A stretch of DNA of 64,000 nucleotides from Pseudarthrobacter sp. ATCC 49987 (lineage in GTDB: Bacteria > Actinomycetota > Actinomycetes > Actinomycetales > Micrococcaceae): contig NZ_JAABNS010000001.1 of NCBI RefSeq assembly GCF_009928425.1, positions 3,410,001 through 3,474,000 of the forward strand, read 5' to 3'. The position numbers were made by a program, and so were the translations under genes. Shown here piece by piece: positions 17,707 through 25,043 of this stretch; the stretch's first letter is position 1; every line of letters starts with the position of its first letter. The notes under the pieces were generated by a model. That model searched no databases. It saw only the letters and a program-made list of their open reading frames with translations, and was not told where the DNA came from.

Positions 17707-18083
17707 TGGACGCGCCCTCCTTCCCTCACGCTGGCGCCGCTGATCCGGATGTCCACCCGGCTCAGCCGGGCACCGCTAAGCTCGGTCACCCGGCGCAGGA
17801 TGTCGGCCTTGGCGGCAACGGCCCGCTCCCAGATGGAGCCGCCGAAGACCGCGATCCGGCCGGGATCCCGGAGGAGGGCAGTCAGCGGCGGGACGGTGAT
17901 GGGGGCGACAAGGGACAGGGCCAACAGCCCGTCGTCGTCGGTCCACTCAGCGCGGACCTCCTGCGGCGTAACACCAAGGGCTTCGGCGGCGGCGGCCTGC
18001 GCCACGCTGGTAAGCGCCTGGGTGCTGATCCTGGTGTGCCCAGCCCGCGCGGCGGTGTGGACAGCACCAGCTGCTCCGCTCAT
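17703..18083 (-). CDS. Small Asp23-related protein
   Basis: A 126-residue soluble protein with a helix-strand pattern like a shortened Asp23 domain: TRISTQALTSVAQAAAAEAL (about 18-37), then LLALSLVAPITVPPL and the final RLSRVDIRISGASV. It lies third of five overlapping genes between the small membrane protein and the DUF6286-like protein. The link to Asp23 comes from context and this pattern; homology is weak by eye. Confidence 0.6.
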   Translation of the reverse strand: MSGAAGAVHTAARAGHTRISTQALTSVAQAAAAEALGVTPQEVRAEWTDDDGLLALSLVAPITVPPLTALLRDPGRIAVFGGSIWERAVAAKADILRRVTELSGARLSRVDIRISGASVREGGRVH

Positions 18084-18271
18084 GAGGAGGAACGCCGGCC
18101 CGTGAGGGCGTCAAGCACGCTGCGCAGGTCCAGTTTCCCTTCCGCGGCGCGGCCCAGCAGGGCTCCGATTCCCATGAACAGCAGGGCGCCGAGGAAACCC
18201 CATACGCCGAACTGGAAGGACATGAACGCGACGAAGGCGCCCATCGCGATCCCCACAACGGTCAGATTCAC
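18080..18271 (-). CDS. Small membrane protein (DUF2273-like)
   Basis: A 63-residue protein, nearly all hydrophobic, with two spans (about 3-20 and 24-42) followed by a basic/polar tail ending LDALTGRRSSS. Size, spans and position between two Asp23-type genes match the small DUF2273 membrane partner of Asp23 in Gram-positives. Overlaps both neighbours by 4 bp. Confidence 0.7.
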   Translation of the reverse strand: MNLTVVGIAMGAFVAFMSFQFGVWGFLGALLFMGIGALLGRAAEGKLDLRSVLDALTGRRSSS

Positions 18272-18732
18272 TGGACTGCCTCCCTTGAGGGTCGGGTCTC
18301 GGCCGGGGTACCGGGCTTGGCCGGGGCGGGCACGTAGACATCGTTGATCTCGATGTTGACTTCTATGACCTGGAGCCCGACGAGCTCCTGCACTGCCGCG
18401 TACACCGCGGCGCGGATCTGGTCCGCCAGGGCGTGAAGGGGTGTGCCGTAGAGCGCCACCAGGTCAATGTCGACGGCCACCTGGGTTTCGCCGACCTCGG
18501 CACGGACACCGGCGGCGTGGTCCGCGCTGCCGACGGCGTCGCGGAAAGCGCCCAGCGCACGGGACGGCCCCGATCCGAGGGAGTAGACACCGGGGACGGC
18601 ACGGGCGGCGATGCCCGCGACCTTCGCTACGGCGGTCTCGGAAATGACGGTACGGCCGCCGCCCAGAATGGGCACGTTGGCCGCCGGTCCTGGCACCGGG
18701 GCCGCTGCGGACTGGGAATTCTGGTATTCCAT
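18268..18732 (-). CDS. Asp23/Gls24-family envelope stress protein
   Basis: A 154-residue Asp23-domain protein. The start of the domain reads GGRTVISETAVAKVAGIAAR (about 24-43), then VPGVYSLGSG, the AVDIDLVALYGTPLHALADQ strand-helix and VNIEINDVYVP at the end. Family members sit under the membrane and are induced by envelope or alkaline stress. First gene of a five-gene operon with four successive ATGA overlaps; the start has GGGGAG. A promoter must lie in 18733-18859, where no clear operator is visible. Confidence 0.88.
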   Translation of the reverse strand: MEYQNSQSAAAPVPGPAANVPILGGGRTVISETAVAKVAGIAARAVPGVYSLGSGPSRALGAFRDAVGSADHAAGVRAEVGETQVAVDIDLVALYGTPLHALADQIRAAVYAAVQELVGLQVIEVNIEINDVYVPAPAKPGTPAETRPSREAVQ

Positions 18733-18859
18733 GAGGCACTCCCCCTTCTCTTTGTGACCACCCTAGTACCTGCCCCCGACATGGTGGCCGCTTGGCGCAA
18801 GGAAGGCCAAAGAGTCAGGGGCAGCCCGGGCCGCTCACGGTCAGGTTCGGGAGGCCTGG

Positions 18860-19315
18860 CTACTTGCAGTTGGCGGCGAGCCAGCCCTGCACCGGAGCCA
18901 TGGCGTTCTGGAGTTTGCCGCTGGAGAACACCGTCTGGTCCTTGATGCCGGCGATGGCCACCTGGCTGAGGGTGGTGAAGTCTGCCTTGATGCTGTCGGG
19001 GACTCGTTCCGCGGTGCGGCTCAGTTCGGCTTTGGTCTTCTCCAGTTCGGCAGCCGTGCCCTGTGAAGCCGCCAGGGGCAGCAGGGTGGAGCCGGTGGCC
19101 TGCTCCGAAATCTTGGTGCAGGCCTCCGCCGCCGTGGCAAAGTCCCCCCAGGGGCCGGAGGACTTGCTGGGGCTCGCCGTCGCGGTCGACGGTGCGGGGC
19201 TGGCGGCCGCGGACGACGGCGCACTGCCGGCTTCCGGCGCCGAGCAGGCGGTGAGTGCAAGGGCCGCGAGGAGGGTGAAACCGGTCAGAGGGCGTGCAGC
19301 ATTCTTCAAAATCAC
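18860..19315 (-). CDS. Small secreted lipoprotein, function unknown
   Basis: A 151-residue protein with a lipoprotein signal (LTGFTLLAALALTACS; lipidated Cys about residue 24) and a Ser/Ala/Pro-rich linker to about residue 55. A short helical domain follows, with two cysteines (AACTKIS region and the C-terminal NCK) that may pair. The start is GTG at 19313-19315; a TTG two codons on is an alternative. It resembles many unnamed actinobacterial lipoproteins. It stands alone, reading toward the Asp23 operon. Confidence 0.7.
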   Translation of the reverse strand: MILKNAARPLTGFTLLAALALTACSAPEAGSAPSSAAASPAPSTATASPSKSSGPWGDFATAAEACTKISEQATGSTLLPLAASQGTAAELEKTKAELSRTAERVPDSIKADFTTLSQVAIAGIKDQTVFSSGKLQNAMAPVQGWLAANCK

Positions 19316-19449
19316 GTGTAGGAATCACTTTTCGGTTGAGATTGCACCGCCGGCCCTATCAGGCTGCCGGCGGTCGTGGCGTTCTTTCCCCAGCGTGCGA
19401 GTCTAGCCCGGTCGGTGGGCCGGCCCGCAAACGGGCCGCCGCCGTCGAC

Positions 19450-19516
19450 CCCCATCGATTGCTCCGTAACGGCCCTTTTGGGCTACATAGCGGCACTACC
19501 GGAGCAACCGATGGGG
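19450..19516. repeat. Palindromic repeat, copy A
   Basis: The left arm starts CCCCATCGATTGCTCCGTA and the right arm is its near-perfect complement (one mismatch, one extra base). Between them is an ACGGCCCTTTTGGGC core. The TCGAYTGCTCCGTAA arm and GCC-TTTTGGG core recur at 42064 and 51449. It lies between the lipoprotein gene and the tRNA genes. Confidence 0.8.
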
Positions 19517-19560
19517 TTAAAGAAGAAAAGCACCAGTTCCGAAGAACTGATGCTTCCCAG

Positions 19561-19636
19561 TGGTGGCTCCGACCGGCGTCGATCCGGTGACCTTTCGATT
19601 TTCAGTCGAACGCTCTACCAACTGAGCTACAGAGCC
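19561..19636 (-). tRNA. tRNA-Phe (GAA), CCA encoded
   Basis: 76 bases with full cloverleaf: acceptor GGCTCTG/CGGAGCC, anticodon loop CTGAAAA (anticodon GAA) on a TTCGA/TCGAA stem, T-loop GGATCGACGCC, discriminator A and an encoded CCA end at 19561-19563. The last of three tRNA genes in the direction of transcription. Confidence 0.97.
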
Positions 19637-19638
19637 TA

Positions 19639-19652
19639 GGTGACATGTCACC
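19639..19652. other. 14-bp perfect palindrome between tRNA genes
   Basis: GGTGACATGTCACC lies 3 bp upstream of tRNA-Phe in the transcript between tRNA-Asp and tRNA-Phe. It may be a processing hairpin or chance; nothing else marks it. Confidence 0.4.
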
Positions 19653-19684
19653 ATGACAGCAGGAATTTCTTCCTGCAATCAGAG

Positions 19685-19758
19685 CGACCCTGACGGGACT
19701 TGAACCCGCGACCTCCGCCGTGACAGGGCGGCGCGCTAACCAACTGCGCTACAGGGCC
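19685..19758 (-). tRNA. tRNA-Asp (GTC)
   Basis: 74 bases: acceptor GGCCCTG/CAGGGTC (one G-U pair), anticodon loop CTGTCAC on a CCGCC/GGCGG stem, T-arm GCGGGTTCAAGTCCCGT and discriminator G as usual for Asp. CCA is not encoded. Confidence 0.97.
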
Positions 19759-19849
19759 TTGCTATTTTCTTGCTGCAGTATCGCTACCGCAATTTTTCAA
19801 GGCCTTTAGCCTACCAGACTTTCACATCCGGTTTGACCAGTTCCTTGCG

Positions 19850-19922
19850 TACCCCCAACGGGATTCGAACCCGTGCCGCCGCCGTGAAAGGGCGGTGTCC
19901 TAGGCCGCTAGACGATGGGGGC
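19850..19922 (-). tRNA. tRNA-Glu (TTC)
   Basis: 73 bases: acceptor GCCCCCA/TGGGGGT (G1-U72 pair), anticodon loop CTTTCAC on a CCGCC/GGCGG stem, T-arm ACGGGTTCGAATCCCGT and discriminator A. CCA is not encoded. First of the Glu-Asp-Phe array, transcribed leftward. Confidence 0.97.
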
Positions 19923-20080
19923 CAGAACGCCATCCGGTTGAAACCACTGAAACAAGGGCAAAAATTAAGGGCCGAAGCCGTTCATTTTTGTCCTTTCGGG
20001 TTCCTCCGAACTGGACTATAAAACTATAAGGGCACACCCCCGGATTATCCAAAATCGGCGACCGCCGGGCTTTGGGGCGG

Positions 20081-20719
20081 TCAGGTGCGCCGGATCTGGT
20101 CCTGTTGCGCCCGCTCGACCTCGCCGGCCGATTCCAGGTCGCCCCGCGTCCGCAACCCGGTGATGACGCCGTCAATGTCGGCAACCGGCCGGTTTTGGCT
20201 GAGCTTCCGTTTCGCTTCAACCCTCGTGATGAGAAGTTCGACGCCGACAATCGCCCGGAGCTGGCCGGCGATGAAGCGGGCGGGGGCGTCGTCCACCGTC
20301 CAGGGGTCCGCCGAAGATGCCTCGTGCAGCGTGGTCAGCCGCCGGACCAGGTTTTCCACCCATGCGGGGTCGTCATGGATGACAAGCCGGCCGTAGACGT
20401 GCGCGGTGGTGTAGTTCCAGGTTGGCACCACTCGGCCGTGTTCGGCCTTGGACGGGTACCAGGACGGGGAGATGTAGGCGTCGGACCGCTGGATGATGAC
20501 GGGGGATTCGCCTGCTGCCGGCAGCAGCCACTGGTCGTTGTTGCGGGCAACATGGCCCAGCAGGGCCCCGTGGTCGCCGGCGTCCGGGTCATAGACGAAC
20601 GGCAGCAGCGTCGCGAGCAGGCCGTGCTCCGTCGATGTCACCAGGTTGGCTGCCCCGGGGTTTGAGAGCAGTTCCGTGATGGCGCCCTGGTCGGCGGCGA
20701 AATGCGCGGGGACGTACAT
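20081..20719 (-). CDS. FMN-binding protein, PaiB family
   Basis: A 212-residue protein beginning MYVPAHFAADQGAITELLSN, the hallmark start of PaiB/FMN-binding negative regulators. The flavin-binding split-barrel segments are LLATLLPFVYDPD, LLGHVARNNDQW, and VPTWNYTTAHVYG near residue 103. Members are named after Bacillus PaiB (a sporulation/protease regulator) but act as flavin oxidoreductase-like proteins in most bacteria. The start ATG follows AAGGAAGCTCCC. Next to, but not overlapping, the amino-acid exporter on the same strand. Confidence 0.88.
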   Translation of the reverse strand: MYVPAHFAADQGAITELLSNPGAANLVTSTEHGLLATLLPFVYDPDAGDHGALLGHVARNNDQWLLPAAGESPVIIQRSDAYISPSWYPSKAEHGRVVPTWNYTTAHVYGRLVIHDDPAWVENLVRRLTTLHEASSADPWTVDDAPARFIAGQLRAIVGVELLITRVEAKRKLSQNRPVADIDGVITGLRTRGDLESAGEVERAQQDQIRRT

Positions 20720-20762
20720 GGGAGCTTCCTTTGTGGGGTGTTGTGCAGGACGGCTGACAAGC

Positions 20763-21374
20763 TCAGGTTACGAGCATGACAGCCAGGGTGACCATGACCA
20801 AGGCGATGCCGCCGTCGAGCGCGCGCCAGCTGCCCGGCCGGGCGAACACCGGCGCGAGGAACCGGGCACCGGCGCCGAGGGCGGCGAACCACACGATGCT
20901 GCCCAGCCCGGCGCCGGCAGCAAACCACCACCGCCCGTCCGGGCCGTGGGTGCCGGCCAGGGATCCCAGCAGCAGGACGGTGTCCAGGTAGACGTGGGGG
21001 TTGAGCCAGGTCAGCGCGAGGCAGGTCCCCAGCGCGGCCGCCCAGGTACCCTTCTGCCCGGCACCAGGCAGGGAGGCCTGGGTTCCGCGGACGGCCCGCA
21101 GTGCTGCCATCGCCCCGTATGCCAGGAGGAAGGCGGCACCCGCCCAGCGCACGACCTCGAGAACTGCGGGCGCCCGCTCGATGAGGACGCCCACCCCGGC
21201 CACACCCAGGACGATCAGCACGAGGTCGGACAAGGCGCAGACGGCAACAACCAGCACGACGTGCGAGCGCTGGACGCCCTGGCGGAGCACAAAGGCGTTC
21301 TGGGCACCGATGGCGACGATCAGGGACAGCCCGCTTGCCAGGCCCGACACGAGAGAGAGGATCACCCGTCCCAC
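20763..21374 (-). CDS. LysE/ArgO-family basic amino acid exporter
   Basis: A 203-residue membrane protein with six spans. The family signature IVAIGAQNAFVLRQG (about 19-33) is close to that of LysE/ArgO, and TWLNPHVYLDTVLLLGS near 125 is the second conserved block. It exports lysine/arginine to avoid toxic build-up. It is divergent from a LysG/ArgP-type LysR gene across 60 bp, the classical lysE-lysG pair in which the regulator activates the exporter with Lys/Arg as co-inducer. The start is a GTG; one 3 codons later is also possible. Confidence 0.93.
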   Translation of the reverse strand: MGRVILSLVSGLASGLSLIVAIGAQNAFVLRQGVQRSHVVLVVAVCALSDLVLIVLGVAGVGVLIERAPAVLEVVRWAGAAFLLAYGAMAALRAVRGTQASLPGAGQKGTWAAALGTCLALTWLNPHVYLDTVLLLGSLAGTHGPDGRWWFAAGAGLGSIVWFAALGAGARFLAPVFARPGSWRALDGGIALVMVTLAVMLVT

Positions 21375-21434
21375 GCTAGGGGGCGCAGGGACATGAAACC
21401 AGTTAATAATTCTTGGCCAACATAAGATGATCTA

Positions 21435-22316
21435 ATGATCGACATCCATCCGGACCAGGCCCGGACCCTGGCTGCGATCGTGGCGCACGGAAGCTTCGAG
21501 GCCGCCGCCAGCCACCTCTCGGTCACGGCGTCGGCAGTGAGCCAGCGCGTCCGCGCCCTCGAGGTAGCCGTCGGCCGCCCGGTGCTGAAACGGACGCGCC
21601 CCATCGAACTCACCCCGCACGGCCACGCGGTGGTGCGCTTCGCCCGGCAACTGGAGATGCTCTCCGCCGACCTGGCCGAAGAGCTGCAGCCCGGCGCCCA
21701 GCCCTCCCTCGCCCGGCTGACCCTGGTCATCAACAGCGATTCACTGCATACCTGGGCCCTGCCGGGCCTGGCCGCCGTGGCGGACAAGGTCCAACTGGAG
21801 ATTCTGCGCGAGGACCAGGACTACTCGCTGGAGCTTCTCCGCAGCGGCGCCGCGGCCGCCGCCATCACCACCACGGCCAAGGCGGCGCCGGGCTGTTCCT
21901 CACGGCGCCTGGGTGTTATGCGCTACCTGCCGGTCTGCACCCCGGACTTCGCCGCCCGATGGTTCCCCGGCGGGGCCTTGGCGGCTACGCTCGCCGACGC
22001 CCCGGTCATCATCTTCGACCGCAAGGACGACCTGCAGGACCGGTACCTGCAGGGCGTGAGCCGCAAGACACTCCAGCCGCCACGGCACTACGTCCCGGCC
22101 GCCCACGAGTTCGGCGAAGCCATCCGTTGGGGCATGGGATGGGGGTTGCTCCCCGAAATAGAGGTCTCGGAGGAACTGAAGCGCCGCACACTGGTCGCCC
22201 TGGACCCCGCAGCGCACGTCGACGTGCCGCTCCACTGGCAGCAGTGGCGGCACGGATCGGCCTCCCTCGACGAGGTCGCCGCGGCCATCCAGGCCGCCGC
22301 CCGGCCCCTCCGGTAA
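21435..22316 (+). CDS. LysR regulator of the LysG/ArgP type
   Basis: A 293-residue LysR protein starting MIDIHPDQARTLAAIVAHGS, with the HTH FEAAASHLSVTASAVSQRVR (about 21-40), matching LysG/ArgP regulators of lysine export. The effector domain has the family strands (LTLVINSDSLHTWALPGL near 95). It is divergent from the lysE-type exporter at 20763 and should activate it. The 60-bp spacer contains an AT-rich stretch (GTTAATAATTCTTGG) suited to a LysR site. Confidence 0.93.
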   Translation: MIDIHPDQARTLAAIVAHGSFEAAASHLSVTASAVSQRVRALEVAVGRPVLKRTRPIELTPHGHAVVRFARQLEMLSADLAEELQPGAQPSLARLTLVINSDSLHTWALPGLAAVADKVQLEILREDQDYSLELLRSGAAAAAITTTAKAAPGCSSRRLGVMRYLPVCTPDFAARWFPGGALAATLADAPVIIFDRKDDLQDRYLQGVSRKTLQPPRHYVPAAHEFGEAIRWGMGWGLLPEIEVSEELKRRTLVALDPAAHVDVPLHWQQWRHGSASLDEVAAAIQAAARPLR

Positions 22317-22413
22317 GCCGACGGGGACGGAGCGGCCGCGGATGGCAGGAACTCGACTAGACGTGGCCGATTTCCGCCAGTCCCCGAGGCCCGGCACGGA
22401 CTAGATTGGCAGC

Positions 22414-23415
22414 ATGGCAACAACCGCCCGCACGGGCTCACCCCAACCGGACAGCACGCATCCGGACGGCACCCACGAAGTGCCGCCGGACGGTCCCGCC
22501 GCCCAGCCCGCCCACCCCGCAAAGCAAACCCTCCAGCCGGGACAGATCAGCAGGCTCGGCATCGCCGCCGTGATCGTCACCGTGGTCCTGTGGGCCTCAG
22601 CCTTCGTAGGCATCCGCGCCGTCGGGCCCAGCTTCTCCCCCGGCCCCCTGACCCTCGGCCGGTTGGCGGTTGCCGCCGTCGTTCTGGGAGCTGTGGTGCT
22701 GCCCCAGCTCCTGAAGAACAAGAACCTCCCCCGGGGCCGCGAATGGTGGCCCATCCTGGCCTACGGCGTGATGTGGTTCGGGGGCTACAACGTCGCGCTG
22801 AACGCCGCCGAGCACCTCCTTGACGCCGGCACGGCCGCCCTGCTGATCAATGTCAACCCCATCCTGGTCGCCATCATGGCCGGCCTGATCCTCAAAGAGG
22901 GCTTCCCGCGCTGGCTGATCATCGGCAGCCTCGTCGCGTTCTGCGGGGTCGCCGTGATCGCGCTCGGCTCCGGCCAGCGGTCGACGGCGGACGTCGCCGG
23001 GGTGCTGCTCTCCCTGCTGGCGGCGGCCCTCGCCGCGGTCAGCGTCATCGTGCAGAAGCCAGTGTTGCGGAAGTTCCCCGCGGCCCAGGCCACCTGGTTC
23101 GGGATCATGGTCGGCGCAATCTGCTGCCTCCCCTTCAGCGGCCAGCTGATCGCCGAACTGCAGGTCGCCCCGCTGCCGGCCACGCTGGGACTCGTCTACC
23201 TTGGCGTCTTCCCCACCGCGATTGCCTTCACCACCTGGGCCTACGCACTGTCCCTCATCGACGCCGGCCGGCTCGCCGCCACCACCTACCTGGTGCCCGG
23301 GACCACGATCCTCATCTCCTGGCTGGTACTCGGCGAAATCCCCACCATCTGGGGCCTGGTGGGCGGCGCCATCTGCCTCGTGGGGGTGGGGCTGACCCGG
23401 CGCAGGTCCCGCTGA
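22414..23415 (+). CDS. DMT-superfamily (EamA) transporter
   Basis: A 333-residue protein. After a 45-residue polar, Pro-rich N-terminus it has ten hydrophobic segments in two EamA repeats, with VILWASAFVGIRA-like start of repeat 1 (VTVVLWASAFVGIRAVGPSF) and the second repeat opening near GVLLSLLAAALAAVSVIVQK. EamA proteins export metabolites or amino acids; the substrate cannot be read. Situated behind the lysG gene, possibly an independent unit. Confidence 0.88.
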   Translation: MATTARTGSPQPDSTHPDGTHEVPPDGPAAQPAHPAKQTLQPGQISRLGIAAVIVTVVLWASAFVGIRAVGPSFSPGPLTLGRLAVAAVVLGAVVLPQLLKNKNLPRGREWWPILAYGVMWFGGYNVALNAAEHLLDAGTAALLINVNPILVAIMAGLILKEGFPRWLIIGSLVAFCGVAVIALGSGQRSTADVAGVLLSLLAAALAAVSVIVQKPVLRKFPAAQATWFGIMVGAICCLPFSGQLIAELQVAPLPATLGLVYLGVFPTAIAFTTWAYALSLIDAGRLAATTYLVPGTTILISWLVLGEIPTIWGLVGGAICLVGVGLTRRRSR

Positions 23416-23436
23416 TTCGGCGCTAGAGTTTCAGCT

Positions 23437-23880
23437 ATGCCCGCTACCCTGCCGCCCGGCCTGCCCATCATTCCGGACAGCCCGGACGACGGCGGACACC
23501 ACCCGCACGCGCCGTTCCCGATGTCCGAGACAGAGTTCGAGGCCGCGGTGAACGACGCCCTGGACCGGATCCCGCCGGAACTCGCCAAGACCATGAACAA
23601 TGTGGCCATCTTCATCGAGGACGACTACACGCCCCAGCCCGGCGAGGACCCGGACACCGTGCTGCTGGGCCTCTACGAGGGCGTGCCGCTGACCGAACGG
23701 GACTCGTGGTGGGACGCCGGCTCGCTGCCGGACCGCATCACCATCTACCGCGAACCGATCCTGGACATCTGCGAATCCCGCGAGGACGTGATCGAGGAAG
23801 TGACGGTCACCGTGGTCCACGAGATCGCGCACCACTTCGGCATCAGTGACGAGCGCCTGCACGAGCTCGGCTGGGGCTAG
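23437..23880 (+). CDS. Zincin-like metallopeptidase (MPN/UPF0054-like minimal protease)
   Basis: A 147-residue protein. HEIAHHFGISDERLHELGW (128-146) contains the HExxH zinc motif with a downstream Asp/Glu, as in the small actinobacterial metallopeptidase family of this length. The central region DEDTVLLGLYEGVPL-type (here DPDTVLLGLYEGVPL) is also conserved in that family. No signal peptide, so cytoplasmic. It is 10 bp before the CDF transporter gene and may be co-transcribed. The substrate is unknown. Confidence 0.85.
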   Translation: MPATLPPGLPIIPDSPDDGGHHPHAPFPMSETEFEAAVNDALDRIPPELAKTMNNVAIFIEDDYTPQPGEDPDTVLLGLYEGVPLTERDSWWDAGSLPDRITIYREPILDICESREDVIEEVTVTVVHEIAHHFGISDERLHELGWG

Positions 23881-23890
23881 CCTTGTAGGC

Positions 23891-24817
23891 ATGGGACACG
23901 ACCACAGCCACTCACACGGCATTTCTGCCACCGGCACTGCCAAGCACCGCAAGCGCCTGGTCGCGGTCCTTACCATCACCCTCGCGGTCGTCCTGATCCA
24001 AATCGCCGGGGCGCTCGTTTCCGGGTCCCTCGCCCTGCTGGCGGACGCCGGCCACATGCTTTCCGACGCCGCCGGAGTCTTCATCGCCCTGCTGGCCGCA
24101 TGGATCGCAGCCCGGCCGGCCAGCGACCAGCGGACCTACGGCTACCAGCGCGCCGAGGTGCTGGCCGCCCTGGCCAACGCCCTGGTGCTGATTGTCATCT
24201 CGGTGGTCATTTTCACGGAGGCCATCCGCCGGATTGGCTCCGCCCCCGAGGTCCAGACCGACGTCATGCTGTACGCCGCCGTCCTGGGCGCCGTCGCCAA
24301 CTTTGTGTCCCTGCTGATCCTGCGCGGCGCCCAGAAGGAAAGCCTCAACGTCCGCGGCGCCTACCTCGAGGTCCTGGGCGACCTGCTGGGTTCCTTCGCC
24401 GTGATCGCCGCCGCAGTGGTCATCATGGCCACCGGCTACCAGGCGGCGGACACTATCGCCTCGATCGTCATTGCGCTGATGATCCTGCCGCGGGCCTGGC
24501 ACCTGCTCCGCGATGTGGTGGACGTGCTGCTCGAGGCGACCCCCAAGGGTGTGGAGGTACAGCTGATCCGCGAGCACATCCTGGCCGTGGAGGGTGTGGT
24601 GTCGGTGCACGACATCCACATCTGGACCATCACCTCCGGCGTGCCCGTATTTTCAGCCCACGTGGTGGTGGAGGACGCGGCTCTGGGTGCCCGCGGCGCC
24701 GACCAGGTCCTGGACAAACTCGTCAGCTGCCTCGGCTCGCACTTCGACACGGAGCACTGCACCTTCCAGCTGGAACCGGCCTCCCACGCGGAGCACGAAT
24801 CACACCAGCACGCCTAA
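23891..24817 (+). CDS. Cation diffusion facilitator (zinc/cobalt exporter)
   Basis: A 308-residue CDF protein, started at the ATG before GHDHSHSHG (23891); an earlier in-frame ATG overlaps the previous gene. It has His-rich ends, six membrane spans and the two transport-site motifs: LLADAGHMLSDAAGVFI in span 2 (HxxxD) and a second in span 5. A C-terminal cytoplasmic domain follows (VVSVHDIHIWTITSGVPVFS). It exports Zn2+ or a similar metal in exchange for protons. Confidence 0.93.
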   Translation: MGHDHSHSHGISATGTAKHRKRLVAVLTITLAVVLIQIAGALVSGSLALLADAGHMLSDAAGVFIALLAAWIAARPASDQRTYGYQRAEVLAALANALVLIVISVVIFTEAIRRIGSAPEVQTDVMLYAAVLGAVANFVSLLILRGAQKESLNVRGAYLEVLGDLLGSFAVIAAAVVIMATGYQAADTIASIVIALMILPRAWHLLRDVVDVLLEATPKGVEVQLIREHILAVEGVVSVHDIHIWTITSGVPVFSAHVVVEDAALGARGADQVLDKLVSCLGSHFDTEHCTFQLEPASHAEHESHQHA

Positions 24818-24830
24818 CCCCGGCATCTCC

Positions 24831-24873
24831 GGCGGGGTGTCCGCCGCGGACTCTGCTGCCGACACGCCCCGCC
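24831..24873 (+). terminator. Probable terminator after the CDF gene
   Basis: GGCGGGGTGTC and GACACGCCCCGCC pair with a 2-base bulge around a 19-base loop, starting 13 bases after the CDF stop. No clear T-run follows, so the efficiency is uncertain. Confidence 0.5.
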
Positions 24874-25043
24874 GCAATGTGACCAAATGACATAGTTGTT
24901 GTTTATGTTAGTGATGTGACCAGTGTTGCCAAAGTGGCGATTGGCACGTAGCGTCGACCGTGCTGGGGGTTCAGCCGCGGGTTTTCCACGCGCCGGAAGC
25001 CACGCCCACCCGCTCCAGCCCGACACTGCAGCGAGGTTTGCCT

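Noticed and set aside
19561..19922. Genomic island inserted at the tRNA array
   Set aside because: No integrase or duplicated tRNA 3' end was found on either side; the flanking genes look like ordinary chromosome.
24903..25043. c-di-AMP (ydaO-type) riboswitch before the NlpC/P60 gene
   Set aside because: Such riboswitches often precede these genes in actinobacteria, but the conserved ydaO core and stems were not found in the 140 bp upstream.
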